A stretch of 64,000 nt of DNA from Guadua angustifolia (taxonomy: Eukaryota > Streptophyta > Magnoliopsida > Poales > Poaceae), in contig CM070517.1 in NCBI GenBank assembly GCA_036346375.1, positions 14,549,161-14,613,160 on the forward strand. The letters run 5' to 3'. The notes beneath the pieces are model-generated. The model had not been told where the DNA came from. It saw nothing but the letters and a program-made list of their open reading frames with translations, and did not search any database. The translations under genes were made by a program, and so were the position numbers. Positions 10,753 to 22,153 of this stretch are shown piece by piece (position 1 is the first letter of the stretch; every line of letters begins with the position of its first letter).

Positions 10753-12598
10753 TGTTGGGACCTGAATTCATCAATTTGAGCCCACTATGTTTACCGCACT
10801 AGTCCCTGGATCAACGCTAGTGCACATAGCTCAATGTTGGCAAGTATCACATTATACACAGCGATAAGAATAACAAGACTCTATTTATTGATATAACTAA
10901 GTGTATGATCTTATGATCAACGTACATTATTGAGCCACGCAGGGCTAGACTGAAAATAAAGACTAAGACAAATGTAGCAGAAAAAGCAAAAGACGTTGGT
11001 GACTCATCAGTTCACCACAGGCGTCGACAAGGCTTGGGCCTAGTGACTCGCGTCCACCTGGAACTCCTCCTCCAACAAAAGCGATGACTCCTCAACTATT
11101 GATTTGTTGGTGATGGCAAGGATAAGTACAAAAGCACTCAACAAGTTGTGCACAGAATGCAACTCTAACATAGCTATATGCAAGGCTTATTCCAAAGGTA
11201 TGGCTAACATGGCTTATTTGCAGTAAAGCAACATTTACGAACAAGTACGATACATAGATTGAAAAGATAGTAAAACAAATGGTAGTAATAAATAGATTCA
11301 ACACTTTCTCAAGTAAATCAGGTTTCCAACCCTAAGTTAAGTTTAGTCCTTCCACATGGCAACCTGTCATCCCATTCAGTTTTCCAGTTTATTAACTAAC
11401 CATTGATTGTAATTCCTGAGCTATGCTCAGTACCATGAGCACGGCTATCCAAATAGATTTACACTTTGCAGAGGTTACACACTTTACCCATATGATACAA
11501 TCATACACCACATAGGCGAGTGATCATAACAAAGCCTTTACAATGCCTTGTCTTAACCCAATACTACCCGCTGAGGTTTCAACACTGAAGGGCTAAACCA
11601 CCACAATAGGGCCCCCCCTCTTGCGCCATGTGAGTTTATCCATGAACTTGGACTCACACCATCACAAGCAGTACTAAAGCTAAAACATTGCAAGTTAGTC
11701 AGCTAGGCTGCCCCATAACAGACATGTGGTTGCATGATTGACTCAAGTTAAAGGCTTGCAAGGTTTAGTCCTTAGGGTGATCAAAACAAGACTTCCACGC
11801 CAACGCCACGCAAGCGTCCACACCCACGTGTCTGCCACGTGTCGACGGACCATTTTCCCACATCAGACGGTAGTGCGCGCGGCCCTAGGGTCATCGCCGG
11901 CGGTAGGGCTTGGTACCTACGGACTCGTCTCGATGTCACGAAGCTGGTGACATGGTTGGTTTCCTCACGTGGCCACCAGAACAGCGTCGGCGTGGGCATC
12001 TTCCTCAGCGGCGATGACCTTCCCGGTGATCTCTCCTTCGGGTGGTGCTTTGGCGAAGCGAAGGTGCGCCGCAGGATGCCACGGTGACAATGAAAAATCG
12101 ATCGTCTCGAGCCGTGGCGGCTTCATGGTAGTGAATCGGTGACTTTCTCTTCACGGTGACGCTTTGGCACAATCTTGAATTGCGGCAAACTTGCTTCAAT
12201 TCTTGCGATGAGACTCGGGGGCTTCAATTGCTTGGGTTCTCGCGCCCATGACACGTGCTTTTATAGCCGCGCCAGCCCTCTCTAGCGGCGAGTCGGACCT
12301 GGAGTCCACGACGGCCATGGCACCGTGTTTGTTGTGAAGACGACGTCGCTGCACCCTCCGATGGAGATAGGATGGTCACAAAGCTCTCCCAGCGCCACAC
12401 GATCTCAACCATACACACGATTTTCGCAATGGCCCGATTCAGAAGAGTCCTGAACCGGTATGCGCCAATCTCCACCGTTGGATCTAGATCCACCGGCTGT
12501 GCTTTGTAGATTACGTTTCCTGTCATGATTGATCTCAAGCATCCGACCATGAATCCAACGGCTGAGCTTTGCCGCGGGGTAGGGTTTAACGTGAGTGC
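10753..12598 (-). repeat. LTR D (partial, reverse orientation)
   Basis: The + strand begins TGTTGGGACC at 10753. The sequence follows the same order of blocks as the reverse complement of element B's LTRs (21570-28977, 41061-44091): 'cgctagtgcacatag', 'gccacgcagggc', 'gcacagaatgcaa', 'gatacaatcatacaccacatagg', 'cataacagacatgtggttgcatga'. It ends in a GC-rich upstream part at 12598, where CACTA element E begins, so the LTR's outer part (its 5' TG end) is missing. Confidence 0.75.
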
Positions 12599-12632
12599 CA
12601 CTGCCACAGAAACCATTTGTACATGCGAGTGG
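12599..12632. mobile_element. Left terminus of CACTA element E
   Basis: Starts CACTGCCACAGAAACC, followed by catttgtacatgcg, the same motif that is repeated at 47089-47460 on the other side of element A. It lies inside LTR D and is cut at 12632 by the insertion of A (flanks agtgg at 12628-12632, ggtgg at 47089-47093). Confidence 0.6.
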
Positions 12633-13079
12633 TGTGGAACATGTACGTCCAGGTGTCTGGATGTCGGGCCAAAGAGGCCCAACCAAATAAGGATGGGCTA
12701 GGCCGACTGCAGGAAGGAGCCAAGGCGTACTCGATAAGGAAGTCCTGGAGATAGTAACTAAGCCGGATTAGGCAGGATACAGTTGTAATCTCAATTGTTA
12801 TCGAAACGGATAGATATAGAAGACGTGATCCCTACCTCGTATCCGAGTAGGATTCTCTTTTGTAACCGCCCTCCTCTGCTATATAAAGGGAGGGGTGGGG
12901 GAACATAAAGCATACGATCTCATCAGTAATTAGCTAGCCCCATATAATTCCAGAGCACAGACTAGGGTATTATCTCCTCATGAGCTCGAACTCAGATACA
13001 TTCGGTGTCTTGTGCTACCATCAAGTTTGGATCCAGCGCCTAGCCCCCTTTTCATTATTGTCGGTAACAAACGTCGACA
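12633..13079 (+). repeat. 5' LTR of A
   Basis: Starts TGTGGAACATG and ends ACGTCGACA. A TATA box, tatataaaggg, lies at 12880-12890; the start of transcription is expected shortly downstream. Matches 46639-47088 over its full length. Confidence 0.9.
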
Positions 13080-13081
13080 GT

Positions 13082-13099
13082 TGGCGCGCCAGGTAGGGG
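13082..13099 (+). promoter_or_regulatory. Primer binding site of A
   Basis: tggcgcgccaggtagggg lies two bases after the LTR end and begins with TGG, complementary to a tRNA CCA end. I do not assign the tRNA. Confidence 0.6.
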
Positions 13100-13128
13100 C
13101 TGCGCTAAGATCAATCTCAGCAAGCTTG

Positions 13129-14395
13129 ATGGTGATCTTCAACGAAGACATGGCCACCTTCGCGCCGGCCCAGGCGTTTCGCTTCGGAAGTCTAGATTTC
13201 ATCGCCGACGACTTTGGCCATCTTACCCTTTCGGATTCGGATCAGATCCAATCTGGAAGCGATTCTGCTTGCTGCTCTCTTAGCCAGTCAGCCACTCGGA
13301 TCGGGAATAGGCATGGCCATCTGCCTCCGGATAGTAAGTCAAAAGTTTGTCCCCTGTCCTAAGAAGGAGCAGGCTAACGATGAGTCCGGAGTGGTCAAAA
13401 ATGCTATAAGACTACTCGGATTTGAAGGTCAGTCCTACCTATCCTCTTGTTCTTCTGATTCAGAAGACGGGGCGGAAAGTTTTCAAGGCTTTTTCGGCGT
13501 TTTCATGATCGAAGAGCCGTGAACTGAGTCCCAGCAACAGAAGGATGCGGCGAATGCCTGCGGAAGAAGAGCGCCTTCTTCAAGAAGGCCGCGCGAGATC
13601 TCTCCAAAATAGAGGCCGCAATGTTAATGAAGAAATTTTGTAGACGAAGATGGGGAACCAATCGGTCTTTCATACCCCTCAGCAGAATATCGTCACCTCC
13701 AAGACGCTCCTCGATACACTGGGACCACTGCTTGGTTCTCGACAGCCCAGCTGCGCCGATCGTGGCTCAAGTTCAGGCCATGGTGACGGCGGCAGCAATT
13801 CAGCAGCACTAGGAGGAGCCAAGGGAAAAGGAGCACTCCCGTACCCGCATCGTCAACTCAAAAGCTGCTAGTAGCAATACAGCTCGCAGTCGCCACAGGC
13901 GGGAGCTTCGACGAGGAGAAGACGCCCAGCGTAGCATCAGCCATGACCTTCGAGTGGATTTAAACGCCAGACGGCAAGACCGGGAAGATGAAGAGCGCCG
14001 TAGGCACAGGGATGACTATGAACGTTTTGGCGTCTGCCACGACGACTGCAGAAGTCACCTCCCCCATGACAGAGGTAATAATGAGGATCACCGACTTAGA
14101 TCGCCTCACCGGCGTTCTCCACGATGGCGCAGCGACAGGCCTATTGAGGGCATCCGGGCTTTCACCCCTCGGCTCCGCCGAGTGGTTTGGCTTGAAGGAT
14201 TCAATCCTAAAAGCATCACCAAGTTTGACGGGAAAGAGATCCAGAAGCTTGGCTTCAAGTTTACTCCCTTGCGATCATGGCTGCAGGAGGCGATCACAAT
14301 GTGATGGCTAACTACCTGCCGGTCATGCTTACTCCTTCGGCTCAAGCATGGCTCACGGAATTCGGCGAACTCTATAGATTCCTGGGGAGATCTCT
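13129..14395 (+). pseudogene. gag of A (N-terminal and capsid part)
   Basis: Start chosen at ATG 13129 (MVIFNEDMATFAPAQ), the first ATG after the primer site in the right frame. It continues as FRFGSLDFIADDFGHL and then shifts frame repeatedly (near 13350, 13520, 13640, 13870). Recognisable later parts are QNIVTSKTLLDTLGPLL (about 13670), the basic stretch LNARRQDREDEERRRHRDD (about 13957), then AFTPRLRRVVWLEGFNP (about 14160), which opens the retrotransposon gag domain. A stop at 14302 interrupts the capsid. Gag would form the virus-like particle in the cytoplasm; this copy cannot make a full protein. Confidence 0.75.
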
Positions 14396-15541
14396 GTGAG
14401 CAATTCATCACCAACTTCCAGGGCACTTACAAGCGACCCGGGACGCAATGGTACTGTATCAGCCGGCGCCCGAAAAAAGAGCGAAAGCGCTCGAGAATTC
14501 ATCCGGCGTTTCATGCAAAAAAAGAATACAATCAGGGATATTTCAGAAGCAGCAGTCATTGCGGTGTTCCAGAAGAGTGTCAACGATCCCGACCTGATTA
14601 AGAAGATGTCTCGAAAACCGCCGACCACGGTAAGGGAGATGTTTGAGCTGGCGGATCGCTATGCAACAGCCTCGGATGCCTTGGCCGAACGACAAAACGA
14701 TCGCCCACGGCATAAAGATAAAAAGGATCACGCCGAGTCGTCGAGACAGCGTGACAGGAAGCGGAAGCCTGAAGAAATAGTGGCGGCAGCCGAGCAGGGC
14801 CAGCATCGCGTGCCACGCACAGACGACTATGATACAATAATGGAAGCTACTTGCCCTTTCCATCCAAAGGGTAAACACGCTGCAAAGGATTGCTTCACTT
14901 TGAGGAGGTTCGCCAAGGAATCCAGAAGGCGGCCGGCCAAGGGCGAAGCAAAAGATGAAGAAAAGAAAAAACAAGATCCCCCTGAAGATGATGACGGTGA
15001 GTATCAGAAGATGGAGCGCGAGCTCAACTACATTTATGGAGGATCGATGGCTTATGAGTCCAAGCGAAAACAAAAGCTCACCGCTAGAGACGTTAATGCG
15101 GTCATGCCAGCAACTCCCCAGTACCTCAGATGGTCCGAGGTTCCAATTACCTTTGACCGCTCGGATCATCCGAATCACATCCCCTATCCCGGAAGATTTC
15201 CTCTAGTGTTGGAACCTGTGGTTCGCAGTGTTAAACTCAAGAGGGTACTGGTTGACGGAGGGAGTGGACTCAACATCCTTTTCTCCAAAACCTTCGACGA
15301 CATGAAGATTCCTCGCTCGGAGCTAAAACGTGGCTCATCGCCATTTCACGGAGTAATTCCCGGAACTTCTTCGGTCCCACTCGGACAAATCACTTTGCCA
15401 GTCATGTTTGGAACCAAAGAAAATTTTCGGATAGAATATCTCAACTTCGAAGTAGCTGACTTTCAGACGGCATATCATGCCATCTTGGGAAGCCGGGCTT
15501 GGCCAGGTTCATGGCCGTGCCCCACTACACTTATCTCGTCC
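14396..15541 (+). pseudogene. gag C-terminus and aspartic protease of A
   Basis: A 382-codon open stretch. Residues about 30-95 finish the capsid (SAREFIRRFMQKKNTIRDI, KPPTTVREMFELADRYA); a charged linker follows, with a CPFHPKGKHAAKDCFTLRRF Cys/His-like segment where a zinc knuckle would be. The protease has LVDGGSGLNILFSKTFDDM, with DGGS in place of the usual DTG/DSG, a variant common in Tat elements, and ends at AYHAILG. A frameshift near 15494 takes the continuation into another frame. Codons before about residue 15 overlap the previous gag frame and the ATG at 14396 is not a native start. Confidence 0.8.
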
Positions 15542-15827
15542 TGAAGATGCCAGGACCGAGGGGCATCATCTCCGTCTGCGGCGACTTCAAGCAGTCTTTC
15601 GTCTGTGACAGAGAGAGCTGCGAGATGGCCGAAGCTCAAGAAGCAGCAGACGAATAGAGAGAAGATCCGACAGGCAGCTACACATCGAGAGGACGAAGGA
15701 GAAGTACCGGTCAAGAAGCAAGTCAAGACAAGCCTAAAACCTGACGAGGGGACCAAGAAGGTAATCCTCGACCCGTCCAATCCAGCTCAAACATCTTTGA
15801 TCGGAACAAGCCTCACCCCCAAATAGG

Positions 15828-17170
15828 AAGACGCGCTCGTCACCTTTCTTCGGGTCAATCGGGACATTTTTGCGTGGAAACCATCTGATATGCTCGGTGT
15901 CCCTAGGGAGGTGATCGAGCACTCTTTAAACGTTGACGAGAAGGCCAAGCCCATCAAACAGCAGCTACGACGATTTGCTCAAGACCGCCGAGAGGCCATC
16001 AAGGAAGAGATCACTAAACTTCTAGCAGCAGGCTTTATAAAAAAAGTGTATCATCCTGACTGGCTAGCGAACCCAGTTCTTGTTCGCAAAAAGAATAAAA
16101 GCTGGCGCATATGCGTTGATTACACATATCTTAACAAGGCGTGCCCGAAAGATCCTTTCGGGCTACCCCACATTGACTAGGTGGTAGATTCAACAGCAGG
16201 CTGTGAGCTCCTTAGCTTTCTGGATGCCTACTCGGGATATCTCCAGATCAGGCTAAAAGAAGAAGACTGCATTAAGACTTCGTTCATCACTCCGTTTGGC
16301 GTATTTTGCTATGTCACGAAGCCGTTCGGTCTGAAAAACGCTGGCGCAACTTATCAACACGCGATACAGCGGTGTTTTCACACCCAAATCGGACGCAACG
16401 TGGAAGCGTATGTCGACGACGTCGTTGTCAAAACTCGTGTGAAGGAGAACCTCATATCTGACTTGGCCGAAACATTTGAAAGCCTAAGGGCTTACAAGAT
16501 GAAGCTCAACCCAGAAAAATGTGTTTTTGGAGTTCCCTCAGGAAAACTACTCGGATTCATTGTGTCACAGCGGGGCATCGAGGCGAACCCAGAAAAGATC
16601 AGCGCAATTCTAAAGATGAAACCCTCGGCTAGCCAGAAGGACGTCCAGAAGCTCACCGGGTGCATGGTGGCACTCGGCAGGTTCATTTCTCGACTAGGGT
16701 CACGGGGAATGCCCTTTTTCAAACTTCTGAAGAAGCAGGGTAACTTTCAATGGACCACCGAAGCATAGCAGGCTTTCGAAGAACTCAAGACATTCTTATC
16801 ATCCCCTCCAGTGCTGGTCCCGCCAATGCCCGAGGAACCCCTTTTGCTTTACATTGCCGCGACGACTCACGTAGTCAGTGCTGCAATCGTGGTGGAGCGA
16901 AGGAAGAAGGGCACCTTTAGAAGATCCAACGACCGGTTTACTTCATCAGCGAGGTGCTGGGAGAATCCAAAGCACGCTACCCGCAAGTACAAAAACTATT
17001 GTACGTTGTGTTGCTTGCTTCTCGCAAACTCAAGCACTACTTTCAAGAACATTCGATCTCGGTGATCACCTCTTTCCCGATTGGGGACATACTCCACAAC
17101 CGGGAGGCCACGGGGAGAATCGCAAAATGGGCAGTCGAGCTTGGGGCTTTCGAAATCTCCTTCAGATCGT
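15828..17170 (+). pseudogene. Reverse transcriptase and first RNase H of A
   Basis: Opens with VNRDIFAWKPSDMLGVP and runs through the RT palm and thumb: NPVLVRKKNKSWRICVDY, FLDAYSGYLQIRLKEEDC, TPFGVFCYVTKPFGLKNAG, the catalytic YVDDVVVKT (about 16408-16434), and FGVPSGKLLGFIVSQRGIEA. In-frame TAG codons lie at 16178-16180 (after PHID) and 16766-16768 (after TTEA), both where relatives have Gln or an acidic residue. The RNase H follows (LLLYIAATTHVVSAAIV), with a frameshift near 16920, then FISEVLGESKARYPQVQKLL, ending near 17170. Confidence 0.85.
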
Positions 17171-17223
17171 GAACGGCGATAAAATCTCAAGTACTTGCCG
17201 ACTTAACCGCCGAGTGGGTAGAA

Positions 17224-17640
17224 TTGCAAACTCCGACTACAACTGAAGAGCTCGAGTACTGGACAATGTATTTCGACGGCTCCCTCGTGCTCAGCGGTGC
17301 GGGGGCTGGTGTGGTGCTCATCTCTCCAACAGGTGAACGATTGAAATATGTCCTCCAACTCCATTTTCCGGCGTCAAATAACGCCGCCGAGTACGAAGCG
17401 CTCATCCATGGACTTCGCATCGCAATATCTCTCGGCGTTCGGCGATTGACAATCCGTGGCGACTCCATGTTGGTAATCAACCAAGTGCAAAAAGACTGGT
17501 CGTGCGTCGAAGATAACATGGCTGCCTACTGCCAAGAAGTAAGAAAGCTTGAAGACAAGTTCGACGGGCTAGAACTCATTCATATACTTCGCCGCGACAA
17601 TGAAGCGGCAGACGAGCTCATGAGGCCCAGGCTCGATCGA
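17224..17640 (+). pseudogene. Second (archaeal-type) RNase H of A
   Basis: Contains MYFDGSLVLSGAGAGVVLI, NNAAEYEALIHGLR, GDSMLVINQV and RRDNEAADEL, which supply the D-E-D-D catalytic set of an RNase H. It follows a first RNase H at 16811-17170, so the element has the dual RNase H arrangement known from the Tat lineage. The frame drifts after DEL, near 17620. Confidence 0.8.
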
Positions 17641-17784
17641 ACAAGATCGGCTAAGCGTATTTGTCGAAGAGCTTCATAAACCTTCAATAAACCGATAGCA
17701 GGAGTTAAACAAAAAAGAAGAAAACTCGGCGAGGAAGAGGTCTTTGTCAACAACCCTAATTGGGCAACTCCTTTCCTAAACTAT

Positions 17785-18987
17785 TTGCTAAGGGACGAGC
17801 TCCCTGAAGATCGCGCGGAAGCAGAGCGTATCACACGACGATGCAAGAACTACGCAGTGGTAGGCGAGGAACTCTTCCGAAAGAGCGCCTCCGGAGTCCT
17901 AAGGCGGTGCATATCAGAGCAAGAAGGGAAAAACCTCCTCAGAGAGATCCACTCGGGCATTTGCGGGCATCATGCAGCGTCAAAAACCCTAGTGGGCAAA
18001 GCCTATCGACAGGGATTCTTCTGGCTGACTGCCGTATCTGACGCGGAGGACATTGTTCGCACCTGCGAAGGATGTCAGTTCTTTGCTCGCCAAATACATG
18101 TGCCGGTGCAGGAATTACAAACCATTCCGATCACCTGGCCTTTTGCAGTCTGGGGGCTCGACATGGTTGGCCCCCTGAAGAAAACTCAAGGTGGTTTCAC
18201 TCATCTCTTCGTCGCCGTTGATAAATTCACCAAATGGATCGAAGCAAAGCCCGTCGCCACAATTACGACGGCCAAGGCCAGGAGTTCTTTCAGAAATCGT
18301 GGTGAGATTCGGCGTACCAAACAGGATCATCACGGACAATGGGACTCAATTCAGAGGTGAAGAATTCCAAGACTGGTGCGATGAACTCGGAATCAAAATT
18401 TGCTTTGCCTCCGTGGCTCACCCAAAAAGCAACGGTCAGGTGGAGCGGGCGAACGGCATGGTGTTGCAAGCATTAAAAGCACAAATTTTCGATCACCTTA
18501 AGCCATATGCTACTCGATGGGTAAAAGAGTTGCCCTCGGTACTCTGGGGGCTGAGAACTACTCCCAGTAGGGTTACCGGGCAGTCACCTTTTTTCCTAGT
18601 ATACGGCTCAGAAGCGGTCCTACCCACCGAGTTAACTTTTGGCTCCCCTCGGGTTCGGAATTATAAGGAGGCCGAGTCGGAGGAAAACAGAATAGAAGAT
18701 ATCGATCGATTGGAGGAGGCAAGGGAGGTCACTGCAATCCAATTGGCCAAGTACCTCCAGGCCTGCGTCGCTACCACGACCGAAACGTTCGAAACCGAGC
18801 ATTCTCCAAGGGCGATCTGGTCCTGATAAAGAATCAAAAGCACGAGCACAATCTATCTCCAAGTTGAGAAGGCCCCTACATCGTCGACGAAGTGACGCGA
18901 CCGGGGGCTTACAGGCTTAAGCGGGAAGACTGCGCTATCATCAGCAACTCATGGAACATAGAACAGCTACGTCGTTTTTACTCTTAA
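17785..18987 (+). pseudogene. Integrase of A
   Basis: Zinc-binding HHCC region: REIHSGICGHHAASKTL...TCEGCQFF (about 17940-18085). Catalytic core: VWGLDMVGPL (first D), TDNGTQFRGEEF (second D, about 18330) and SNGQVERANGM (E, about 18430). A frameshift near 18270 separates the first D from the second. After a further shift near 18800 the C-terminus ends SWNIEQLRRFYS with stop at 18985-18987. No chromodomain is present, as expected for Tat elements. Confidence 0.85.
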
Positions 18988-19019
18988 AGCATTGTACACC
19001 AGCTAAGTTGTCCATAAAT

Positions 19020-19250
19020 AAAATCTTCATCTTGACTTGCTGCTCAATTGATGCTCAATTGAGTAGTAAGTCGGGGGCTACACCTAATAGTGTTGCGTAT
19101 GCGCAACACTTTTTGGGTCATTTATTATTTCTTACATTAAGAAATGTTGTTTGAGAGTAAAATCCCTTTTGACTTGCTACTTAATTGATGCTCAATTGAG
19201 CAGTAAGTCGGGGGCTACACCTAATAGTGTTGCACATGCGCAACCCTTCG
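19020..19250 (+). repeat. Tandem duplication with polypurine-tract-like motif
   Basis: Two copies of a block of about 90 bp spaced by 137 bp (about 19023-19111 and 19160-19248). Each holds ttgatgctcaattgag, then agtaagtcgggggctacacc, then a short hairpin, gttgcgtatgcgcaac or gttgcacatgcgcaac. The tcgggggcta core is the same as in A's own polypurine tract at 46629-46637. A third ttgggggcta is at 19391. Confidence 0.7.
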
Positions 19251-19541
19251 TGTGGATCGCCTCCTCGCCTCCTTATTTTTCCTTATGATTGCGACCAAGT
19301 CCGAGTGATCTTGTTCCTAATTGTGAAACCCTGATATACGAACGGTAAAATCTAGCTATCCGACAAAAAGCGCGCCCTAGCCCGCGACGCTTGGGGGCTA
19401 GACTAATCGGTCAGGGTGCTTAAATAGAAAGGGCAGGCAACATCAAGATAATATTACACAAAATGATATTGTCCCAGGCGCTTGAAGTTCATATGCGCCA
19501 ACACACTGCATTACTAATTTTTTGCAGAAATAAAAAAGAAG

Positions 19542-19808
19542 CTATGCCCAGCGCAGGCGTCCTACGGCTTCAATGAGGGGGTCCCGGGCCTTGATGAGCT
19601 TCGGAACGGCCTTGATCAGGGCGTCGACGGTGGCGGTGTCGCGGGCCACAACTTCCATCTCCGCGAGCTCGGCCATGGCAAGATCGAACAAGGCCCATTC
19701 CTCAGCAAAGTCGTCTTCTTCTTCGACGGGAGGCGGAGGGTTCTCGTCCTCGAAGTCGAAAACCATCTCCTCATCATCAGACGGAAAAGGCTCTGGGGAA
19801 GAAGCCAT
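19542..19808 (-). CDS. Small acidic antisense ORF in A
   Basis: An 88-aa ORF opposite to the element, open and without stops. It begins MASSPEPFPSDDEEMVFDFE, is strongly acidic in its first 35 residues (Asp/Glu with a PPPP stretch) and ends in a helical, alanine-rich part. A TATA-like box on the same strand lies at about 20053-20061. I know no function. It lies downstream of, and separate from, the long antisense gene that ends near 20440. Confidence 0.45.
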   Translation of the reverse strand: MASSPEPFPSDDEEMVFDFEDENPPPPVEEEDDFAEEWALFDLAMAELAEMEVVARDTATVDALIKAVPKLIKARDPLIEAVGRLRWA

Positions 19809-20050
19809 GAAGACCTTGACGAGAAGGAAAATAAGGAAAAAAGCTTAGAAAAAGACGATCGCCCAAGCGGCGGTGACGTCCTTACGTGCGAAGAGCGAAA
19901 AATAAGCAACAAGAAAGAAAAATGAAGAGCAGTGATTAAGAAAACGTACGTGCTTGAGCACCGAAGCGGCAGACGAAGGAGCGCCTGAAGAAGAAGAGAC
20001 AGTTGAGATGCGGTAGTGCGCTGCAGTCCGCTACGTTCGAGGCAAGACTC

Positions 20051-20064
20051 ACCCTTATAAAGGA
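20051..20064 (-). promoter_or_regulatory. TATA-like box upstream of the small antisense ORF
   Basis: Reads cctttataagggtg on the - strand, about 245 bp upstream of ATG 19808, in the otherwise GC-balanced 3' region of A. Confidence 0.4.
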
Positions 20065-20439
20065 CGACATCAGCCTCTACCCCAAGTGGGAAATGCTTCA
20101 CCTTCTATGTGTACTGGGCACGGCCTAGCGCACGGCTCGTTATGGGCCAAGCGGCGCGCACGACGATTGCTACGCGAACAGGAACCCCAAGACGGGCCGG
20201 ATTCGGTTTTAGGCACAGTAAGCCCCACGATGGGCCGAAAGCCAAAAACCGGGTCAAGGACGGGAACTAGGGATCTCCTAAATCAGGCTCAGCCTCAAAA
20301 GAAGAAAAAAGAAGGCCCACAGATACAACATTCAAAAGCAAGATGTAGCATGAATAATCAAGCGTTCCTCCAAAAAAGAACAGGTGCAGTCCAGGCGTCA
20401 GGATACAATGTTCTACGCGACACCCAAATCCAGGTTCTC

Positions 20440-21564
20440 AACTAAAGCAGACGGTGTCCCTAACCTCATCCACAAGGGCAAGCACTTGGTCATCATCAGC
20501 AATGCAGGCGAAGCCCTCCTTGATTGCTTCAAGTTCTATTCGGGGATACAGGGACTTCGTTATGGCCAATGCTTAGCAGGCGCTTGTGGTCGCTACATCC
20601 TTCAAATGTGCCAACAGCTTCTCAGGCCCTTCTGCCAGCCGCTGGATCGTGGCGTCTGCATCATATGGAACCGCGTTGGGCCCGGCCTCATTAGGGCTCA
20701 ACATCCTCAGCAGTTTCTCAGAGCCTTCTTGAATCTTATCAACTCGCTGCTCAGCGGACTTGATCCTCTCGTCAAGAACGCGATACTAAGCCTGCGAGTT
20801 GACTCGGTGCACTGCATAACCAGTCAGGACAGTTCAAGGTCGCTACCAAATACAAGAGGGAAATAAAAAATGAGTTGGGAGTAAACCTTCCAGTTATCTC
20901 TGCAACGTTGCCACCGCAGTTTTGGCTTCCTCTTCAGACTTCTTTAATTTCTCAACCCGCTCATCGGAGGAATTGAGCTTCACCCAAAGATCTGCAGTAG
21001 CAAAAGACAAAAGTCAGACAAGATAGGACGGAGTCATGAAGTAAGAAGCTAAAGCGCAAAGCAGAGCAGTCGGACAAAGGAGTCACCATTGAAGGAGGTC
21101 ATCAGATTCAGTTTCTCTGCCTCGAAGTGGGAGACCTGGGCTCGAGCCTTTCCAGCTCTTCTTGGTGCCCGACCTGAACCGGTTGAGCTCCTCTTGTAGA
21201 CGGACACAAACTTGCTCAACTTCATCTTCATAGAGCTTCCTCATCTTCGTCCTCTGGATCAATTCCCGGATAAGGGCGTTCTGGTCTCGAGAACTTTTCG
21301 ACAGATGCTACAGACGGCAACAAGAACAAATAAGACACATCATGCATCATACGTGATAAAAAGGAGATACCTAACAGCATAAGCAACTTACGCCGCCAAG
21401 ACGATAACAGGTGAAAGCGGCGTTGCAAAACGACGCCCACTCCTCGTCCTCATCCCCTTCTTCAAAGTTCCTCCCCTGATCATGTTTATCAAAGAAAGCA
21501 ATTCGTATCGGAGAAGCGGGGCGGGGAAGCGGGGGGAGTTCCTCTATCAGTGGCGAATGGTGGG
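20440..21564 (-). pseudogene. 3' exons of the antisense gene of A (coiled-coil part)
   Basis: Continuation, on the far side of element B, of the antisense gene starting at 45874. Exons are separated by GT-AG introns at 21308-21391 (84 nt), 20992-21086 (95 nt) and 20812-20886 (75 nt). The exons encode SPLIEELPPLPRPASPIRI and EWASFCNAAFTCYRLGG, then a long heptad-rich segment (QNALIRELIQRTKMRKLYED, EVEQVCVRLQEELN), then KLKKSEEEAKTAVATLQR, typical of a coiled coil. An in-frame TAA follows ATLQR, and there is a frameshift near 21165. A final exon near 20812-20440 reads EGSEKLLRMLSPNEAGPN and KLLAHLKDVATTSAC. Confidence 0.65.
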
Positions 21565-22138
21565 AGGGCTGTAACATCCCAAATTTTGACTTTTCAATTA
21601 TTAAATATTATTTTATTACAATTTATGATTTTTGTGAATTTTCTGGATTTATTTGGATTTTCTGAGATTTATTGGAATTATTTTGAATTAAAATATAATA
21701 CCTTTTGTGGAGAAATAATTATAAAAAGAAATATTTAAAATAAAGTTTTACCCAAAATATTTTATTTAAGTCTAGAATGTCTCAAAGTATTTTTGAGAAT
21801 TTTCTTGGAATTTTAAAAGTATTTTTACTACCTAAATAAATTAATCTATTTTCTCGAGATTATTTTTAATCGGAAAACCGGAAATTCCATGTGAGCAGTG
21901 TGGGCCCGGCCCATTCTACTGTGTGGATCGGTAGGGTTAATCGTGTCGTCGGATCGAATCGCCTGGCCGACATCACCCCATACCGCTTTGAAGCCCTAGG
22001 GCGTCGCGAGTGAGGCCGTTCGATCGCCACGCGTCGTTCATCGGTCGTCGTCTCGAGCCGTCTCCGAGCCGGACTCAGAGCTTGTGCCGTCGCCGCCATG
22101 GACTCTGCTGCTGAGCCTTGCCTTATCCGGCCGCCATG

Positions 22139-22153
22139 CGCTATAAAGGGGGA
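22139..22153 (+). promoter_or_regulatory. TATA box in the 5' LTR of B
   Basis: gcgctataaaggggg, repeated in the 3' LTR near 41628-41642, just downstream of a GC-rich block with CpG. It is the likely core promoter of B; transcripts would start about 30 bp downstream. Confidence 0.6.

Noticed and set aside
11738..12686. GC-rich ORFs, including one of 152 codons
   Set aside because: They lie in LTR D and cross into E and A, so they cannot be native genes.
14543..15178. 211-codon - strand ORF
   Set aside because: Antisense shadow of the gag-protease frame of A; cysteine/phenylalanine-rich translation with no motif.
20086..20866. Open frames on the + strand (119 and 160 codons)
   Set aside because: They are opposite to exons of the antisense gene of A, which has domain-like content and splice sites; the + strand translations show no motif.
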